Both the position numbers and the translations under genes were made by a program. A DNA stretch of 64,000 bases, taken from assembly GCA_027972325.1 (NCBI GenBank), contig JAPMOS010000010.1, positions 186,001-250,000 on the forward strand. The letters run 5' to 3'. The notes below the pieces were generated by a model. That model was not told where the DNA came from, made no database searches, and worked only from the letters and a program-made list of their open reading frames with translations. Position 1 is the first letter of the stretch. Each line of letters opens with the position of its first letter. The stretch comes from Paratrimastix pyriformis (lineage: Eukaryota; Preaxostyla; Paratrimastigidae). This document shows, piece by piece, positions 60,981 through 64,000 of the stretch.

Positions 60981-61402
60981 CACACCATGGATAGGGCTGC
61001 TCTTCAGCGGGCTGGACCCGTCGATGAGCCAGCTGAAGGACATCATGGGCGGCTTCGCGGTCTTCATGTACTGCCTCTCCCCCAACCGGTGGGCCCAGGA
61101 GGCCATGGTCGATGCCGAGGTCATTGGCATGGTCCGCACGCCCAGGGCTCGAGCCGCAGTGCTCTGACTTTTCGGTTCGTCATCTAGTTCGAGTACGGCT
61201 ACAAGGAAGTCGGTCAAGCCTTCCTCGATCGATATGAGTACACTGTGGAGAACTTCGGGACGTGTATCTGTCCGACCCGCCCGCCCATCTAACCACTCAT
61301 TTTTGGATTGTTGATATAGATGCATTGGCCATCATTGGGATCGCATCGCGCATCTTGGGATTTATTCTCATGGTTGCCATTGACAGGAACAAGCAGCAGT
61401 AA
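37153..61402 (+). CDS. ABCG24/28-like half-transporter with Cys-rich ectodomain
   Basis: A 24-kb gene with over 25 short exons. The first exon has a hydrophobic leader ([20 protein letters not shown]), but no in-frame ATG precedes it, so the start is unresolved. Ectodomain exons (37.2-51.3 kb) end in modules such as [43 protein letters not shown] and [20 protein letters not shown], the pattern of plant ABCG24/28. [20 protein letters not shown] (51.39 kb). NBD: Walker A GPSGSGKT (split at 52128), Q-loop WVAQDD (split by the 52.4-58.08 kb intron), signature ISGGQRKR, Walker [15 protein letters not shown]-loop VIHQPR. After a Pro-rich linker of about 220 residues, the ABC2 membrane domain follows: [34 protein letters not shown]-like [28 protein letters not shown], end NKQQ with TAA 61400-61402. 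Motifs are intact, so it should be functional despite the insertions in its introns. Substrate unknown; lipid-type export is typical of the family. Confidence 0.8.
38237..38387. repeat. (CA)n/(CACAGA)n array, 3' flank of LINE copy 1
   Basis: About 150 bp of CA with interspersed CAGA and CATA units in an ABCG intron whose GTCCGCC donor is near 38143. It directly abuts the 3' end of LINE copy 1. Confidence 0.92.
39168..39470 (-). pseudogene. LINE copy 1 endonuclease domain fragment
   Basis: Encodes [20 protein letters not shown], then [20 protein letters not shown] and [20 protein letters not shown]. This is the restriction-like (PD-(D/E)XK) endonuclease core seen C-terminal to RT in R2/Utopia-type LINEs. 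The upstream PDLVL half lies in another frame here because a two-base deletion (AATCTTTCAG against AATCTTTTTCAG in copy 2, near 39472) breaks the frame. Confidence 0.75.
40802..41555 (-). pseudogene. LINE copy 1 reverse transcriptase fragment
   Basis: Continuous frame with RT motifs: [15 protein letters not shown], then GFLP-like [20 protein letters not shown], motif [16 protein letters not shown], motif [16 protein letters not shown], motif C YADDTKFL, and downstream [11 protein letters not shown]-terminal RT motifs are missing because the element is 5' truncated at 41555. The YADD catalytic pair is intact. Confidence 0.85.
41556..41622. repeat. (CA)n/(CACAGA)n array, 5' flank of LINE copy 1
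   Basis: CA-type repeat with the same CAGACA and CATACA interruptions as the array at 38237-38387, on the other side of LINE copy 1. The two look like halves of one target array. The ABCG acceptor (CTGCAG before CATCGCGGGCC) follows near 41660. Confidence 0.9.
42903..43112. repeat. (GGGA)n purine tract in ABCG intron
   Basis: Some 210 bp of almost pure purine, mostly GGGA and GGAGGGA units, between ABCG exons at about 42.8 and 43.13 kb. There is complete strand asymmetry (no pyrimidine apart from rare T). Confidence 0.9.
44066..44520. repeat. 46-bp minisatellite, about ten units, in ABCG intron
   Basis: Unit of 46 bp starting GTGTCTGGGCCTCTGCGTCT and ending GGTGCCTCCGTCC, repeated almost perfectly about ten times; the last unit lacks seven bases. 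The array ends directly at the acceptor GGGGGCAG of the exon encoding [20 protein letters not shown]. Every unit carries a GTCCGTGT string like the donors of this genome. Confidence 0.92.
45081..45124. repeat. (CCCCCA)n microsatellite
   Basis: Hexanucleotide repeat in an ABCG intron, left border of the RRP42-like fragment. Confidence 0.85.
45135..45327 (-). pseudogene. Orphan first exon of an exosome RRP42-like gene
   Basis: From ATG 45327 the minus strand encodes about 64 residues: [20 protein letters not shown], then DGRALQLPF and [20 protein letters not shown], then [13 protein letters not shown], the ETGVLPQxNGSAR-like strand and VGVKAE-like end are the N-terminal hallmarks of RNase PH-type exosome subunits, closest to RRP42/EXOSC7. 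Nothing further of the ring subunit (another ~200 residues) is found on this strand; it stops at the (CCCCCA)n repeat. The fragment and its upstream 110 bp are AT-richer than the surroundings, like true gene starts in this genome. It lies antisense within an ABCG intron, between the ...[13 protein letters not shown] exon and the [12 protein letters not shown] exon. I read it as a duplicated gene 5' end. Confidence 0.65.
45441..45475. repeat. (GGTG)n microsatellite
   Basis: Tetranucleotide repeat forming the right border of the RRP42-like fragment. The ABCG acceptor (GGGCAG) follows directly. Confidence 0.85.
45551..45752. repeat. (CCCCTG)n hexanucleotide repeat in ABCG intron
   Basis: About 200 bp of CCCCTG with occasional CCCTG units, between the exons ending [13 protein letters not shown] and starting near [12 protein letters not shown]. 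Confidence 0.9.
45873..45913. repeat. (CA)n array, 3' flank of LINE copy 2
   Basis: Pure CA repeat that starts a few bases after the GTCCGCC donor of the CPTGYSCN exon and abuts the 3' end of LINE copy 2. Confidence 0.92.
46704..47672 (-). pseudogene. LINE copy 2 zinc knuckle-endonuclease region
   Basis: Intact 322-codon frame: [18 protein letters not shown] zinc knuckle, [11 protein letters not shown], an Ala/Pro spacer of about 100 residues, then [40 protein letters not shown] and HERKTARY with PD, E and K-type endonuclease positions. It ends TPWAIHL at 46704. It is open but separated from the RT by frame changes, so it is classed as part of a broken element. Confidence 0.8.
48543..49561 (-). 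pseudogene. LINE copy 2 reverse transcriptase region, frameshifted
   Basis: RT motifs from N-terminal ([17 protein letters not shown]) to motif B ([12 protein letters not shown]) lie in one frame. The motif C part (YADDTKFL) is in another after a single-base deletion (CAAAAGG against CAAAAAGG in copy 1). The amino acid sequence otherwise matches copy 1. Confidence 0.8.
49607..49676. repeat. (AC)n array, 5' flank of LINE copy 2
   Basis: About 70 bp of pure AC on the other side of LINE copy 2; the ABCG intron continues after it. Confidence 0.92.
50397..50435. repeat. (GTCC)n microsatellite in ABCG intron
   Basis: GTCC repeated about nine times, between the [10 protein letters not shown] exon and the CPGGTYCPD exon. 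Confidence 0.85.
50996..51097. repeat. (ATCGTC)n microsatellite in ABCG intron
   Basis: Hexanucleotide and trinucleotide ATC/GTC units for about 100 bp, after a poly-C run at 50947-50966 and before the [10 protein letters not shown] exon. Confidence 0.85.
52510..58074. repeat. 5.6-kb composite minisatellite in ABCG intron
   Basis: More than 350 head-to-tail words of 13 or 16 bp, all starting GGGAT. Short words are GGGATATGTC + ACG or GCT. Long words are GGGATGTCATGCC or GGGATGTCATGTC + GCT or ACG. Order is irregular at short range, but blocks recur; a rare GGGATTTCATG variant recurs exactly 1,719 bp apart (54,777 and 56,496). The plus strand contains no stop trinucleotide in these words, so all three frames stay open for over 5 kb. 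Splicing logic shows it is an intron: donor GTCGGCC near 52422 after VGWVAQ, acceptor GGGGCAG near 58078 before [12 protein letters not shown]. Words lacking one G (12/15 bp) cluster between 53.7 and 55.7 kb. Confidence 0.95.
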
Positions 61403-61593
61403 AATTTCTCAACACCCCGTCTCCGATCGAAATGTACCAGTTTGAAAGACTGTTTTTTTTCAAACCTTCGTTTTCGTTTTTGTGGCCTTTTTGATTGTTC
61501 ATTGCGGGCGTCCTTTTTTTCTGTCCCATTTTTTTGGCCGGCAGTCTGCATCCCGCTTGGTGGAACACGCTGCTCTCTCTTTTGGCAACCACA
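61403..61593. other. AT-rich spacer between ABCG and GH31 genes
   Basis: Tandem (same-strand) gap of about 190 bp with T-rich runs. It should hold the ABCG polyadenylation site and the GH31 promoter. A hydrophobic open stretch (FIAGVLFFCPIFLAG) precedes the GH31 ATG in frame but has no ATG of its own. Confidence 0.4.
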
Positions 61594-63947
61594 ATGTCAG
61601 AGCCCTTGTCCAATGCTGTAGAAGACCGAGCTGTTCGGGTGGTGGGGAATCCGATCGCCACCGAAAAAGGTGCGGAAATTACTCTTGAATTCGCTTCCCT
61701 TGTCCAGGAGAAACTGCGATGCGAGTTCTTGACGGAAGACCTGGTTCGGATGCACTTGTCGACCAAAGGCGCCTTCATTGATAATGAGACGCCGGCCGTG
61801 CAAGTTGGCGGGCTGTCTTTTCCTTCTGTTCGAGTCACTTGCAACCACGATGCCAACCAGATCCGAGTGTCCACCTCCAAGATGACAGTCGTGTTCGATT
61901 GTCTCCCGTTCGCCGTGAGCGCTTTTCGTGCAGACGGGTCGTGCGTCTTTGCTTCGTACCCGAATCAAGCCCTGGCGCTCCGAAAGGCAGGCGGCTTCGC
62001 CATCACCCGCCGGTGCAACTCCGTCCAGGACGGCATCTACGGGCTGGGCGAGAAGTTCGGCGGCCTCAACCGCCTCCGCCAGGGGCGCAACTACACGTCT
62101 GTAGCACACACACACACCCTCCGTGCGGCTCGCTCACCTCGTCGACCCTCAGGCTCTGGAACTTGGACATTTACGACAAGCTGGCCGCTGACCGTCTGCA
62201 GTGCCCGCCGGGTGGGTCCACACTGACGCGGCCTCTTCCTCTTCCCAACCCTCTCTTGGACAGCCTTCGTCCTGGATGCCGACCACCCGGCCTACGACCA
62301 CAAGGGGGTCCTCTTCGACCCGCTGTACGTCTCCATCCCGTTCTACTACCACCAGGCAGGCCCCGCGGTCCGCCCCCAGCCCGCCGCGCTCCTCTGGCTT
62401 GATCGCCCCGCCACCACCCCGGGGCGCGGCAGGGACCCTGTGGCGGCTTCTTCGTGGACAACACGTACCGGGCCCACGTCCTCTTCGGCGAGCCCTGCCC
62501 CCGGCCCGCCGACCCCGAGGGCCCCACGCCCCCCGCCAGTCCGGCCGCCGACCGGCCCCTCTGCAGGCCCTACGGGGACCGCTTCACGGTCCATTTCACC
62601 GGTTCGTAGGGGCCACCGTCCTTCACGCTTTGCTGCTTGCGCTCCGGGCCTCCGGGCGGTGGGGGGAGAGGTCGATCGGGGCCCACATCCCCCCCCCCCC
62701 CCCCCTTTCCACTCCCCCGGCGCATGCCCAGGGGGCGCCTACGTGGAGTACATCTTCGGCGGGCCCCAGATGGCAGCCATCCTGCGCCAGTACGGCGCCC
62801 TGACGGGCCGCATGAAGGCGCCGCCCCTGTGGGCCCTGGGCAACCACCAGTGCCGCTGGCACCCGTACTCGGACGGGGCCCTCCGCCAGCTGGCCGACCA
62901 GTTCCGCCAACGGGCCCTGCCCCTGGACGCCCTCTGGCTCGGTCTGCTCCGCCTGCCATCCTCGGGTCTGCTCATCCCAAACGGGCACTGGCATCTCCCT
63001 GGGCGGCTGCAGACATCCACTACATGGACGGCTACCGGATCTGCACCTGGGACCGGCAGGTCTGGCCCCCCGGCCGGCTCCGGCCATCCCCTACGGGGCG
63101 CCCACTGCCCTGGGGTGGGCCTGCCTCACCCTGTGCCGCTGTTGTTGTCGCGGTGGGGGTGCCTGGGGTGCCTGTGTTGGTGGTGCCTGGGGGATGCAGG
63201 CATACCCGTCGCCCCCGGCCACGACGGGCGCCCTGAAGGAGCAGGGCGTTCGGGTGGTGACCATCATCGACCCCGTCCGTCCCGCCCATCTGCCTGCCCC
63301 TCCCCGCCCCCGCCCGGTGCCCATCGTGATGCGCTCGGTGGGCCTTGGTGGGCGTGGCTGGGGGCCGTGCAGGGGGTCAAGCAGGAGCCGGGCTACCCGG
63401 TCTACGACGAGGGCCTCGGTCCGTCCCTCGTCCCTCCTCCGCCACCCCCGCATCCGCCCCTCGGGGACCCGTGCGCAACCAGTGCCCCCCGTGGCCCCTC
63501 TGACGTGGCATGGCCGGACGGACGGGTGGGACGGGGGGGGCAGCGGGCGGGCTCTTCTGCCGGGACGGGGACCACCCCGAGCGTCTCTGCATCGGGCCCG
63601 TCTGGCCGGGCGACTGTGCCTTCCCGGACTTCACCAGGCCCGAGACGCGCCGCTGGTGGGCCGACCGCATGCGCCGCCACGCCGCCGAGAACGGGCTGGC
63701 CGGCATCTGGGTCGACATGAACGTCCGCGCCCCCCGCGCCCCGCTGTTCCCCGCCCCCCATCCCCCCGTCCCGCCTGGGTCATGGGAGTGTGAGCTGACT
63801 TCGTCACGGCTGCTCTATTTGGGGCCCCAGGAGCCCTGCTACCGGCTGGCCTTCGGGCCCAACGGGGAGCGGCCGCCCGAGTGGGGCCACAACCAGTACG
63901 GCACCCTCATGGCCCGGGCCACCGTCCGCACCCACCCACCCACCAAC

Positions 63948-63978
<31 letters not shown>

Positions 63979-64000
63979 CATCCCTGCCCCTCTGCCCCGC
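61594..64000 (+). CDS. GH31 alpha-glucosidase, 3' end missing
   Basis: ATG 61594 (MSEPLSNAVEDRAVRVVG). The N-terminal beta-sandwich includes VGGLSFPSVRVTC, ITRRC and the GH31 hallmark GIYGLGEKFGGLNR. Exons then give LWNLDIYDKL, HKGVLFDPLYVSIPFYYHQ, GGFFVDNTYRAHVLFGEP (Phe/Asp-rich wall) and YVEYIFGGPQMAAILRQYGA. Next come MKAPPLWALGNHQCRW, then DIHYMDGYRICTWD and VRVVTIIDPGVKQEPGYPVY. The catalytic strand GIWVDMN is split from EPCYRL by an intron with a GTCCGCG donor (63722). The Asp of DMNE is the expected nucleophile and is present. The last visible exon ends MARAT with donor GTCCGCA near 63899. The acid/base half and C-terminus are outside. It hydrolyses terminal alpha-glucosides (glucosidase II or lysosomal-type); the compartment cannot be told because no clear ATG-initiated signal peptide is seen. 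Confidence 0.9.

Noticed and set aside
1-64000. tRNA, rRNA or snRNA genes
   Set aside because: I noticed no tRNA cloverleaf or rRNA-like stretch while reading; a covariance search was not possible, so absence is not proven.

Overview
This is nuclear DNA from a GC-rich, intron-rich protist. The evidence is spliceosomal introns in almost every gene, LIN54/LIN9/WDR33-type nuclear proteins, an EGF-repeat membrane protein, and REL-endonuclease LINEs. Most introns are short (about 40-200 bp), and all three standard stop codons are used as stops. A GC-rich free-living heterotroph such as a Paratrimastix-like metamonad fits the style, but the species cannot be decided from this window. Gene bodies are extremely GC-rich. 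Gene starts, first introns and intergenic gaps are clearly more AT-rich, which helps to locate gene 5' ends.

Layout. 1-2144 (-): coiled-coil protein with a JHY-like core, running off the left edge. 2365-3503 (+): centrin-like EF-hand protein. 3690-7977 (-): LIN54/tesmin-type CXC protein. 8226-11531 (-): Kelch-PP1 phosphatase (PPKL/BSL type). 11880-27117 (-): a giant secreted/type I membrane protein with cysteine-rich repeats and ten EGF-like modules. 27.3-28.4 kb (+): doubtful LRR-like gene. About 28467-30477 (-): secreted Kazal-like protein. 30627-32357 (-): LIN9 (DIRP) protein. 32417-34003 (+): ZIP metal transporter. 34148-37072 (-): WDR33/Pfs2 cleavage-polyadenylation factor. 37.15-61.40 kb (+): one very long ABCG24/28-like half-transporter gene with a cysteine-rich ectodomain. 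61594 to the right edge (+): GH31 alpha-glucosidase.

The ABCG gene is the accessory hot spot. Its introns hold two nearly identical LINE copies, each inserted in a (CA)n array in the same orientation. They also hold an orphan first exon of an exosome RRP42-like gene, a 46-bp minisatellite, several microsatellites, and a 5.6-kb minisatellite between the Walker A exon and the Q-loop exon. Most introns in the GC-rich genes begin GTCCG, and several end in pure-C pyrimidine tracts.

The genes form no operon. LIN54 and LIN9 would act together in a MuvB/DREAM-type cell-cycle repressor. The JHY-like and centrin-like pair suggests a flagellar/basal-body theme. The EGF protein, the Kazal protein and the ABCG ectodomain are surface or secreted products. 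Several neighbours are head-to-head with very short gaps, suggesting bidirectional promoters.
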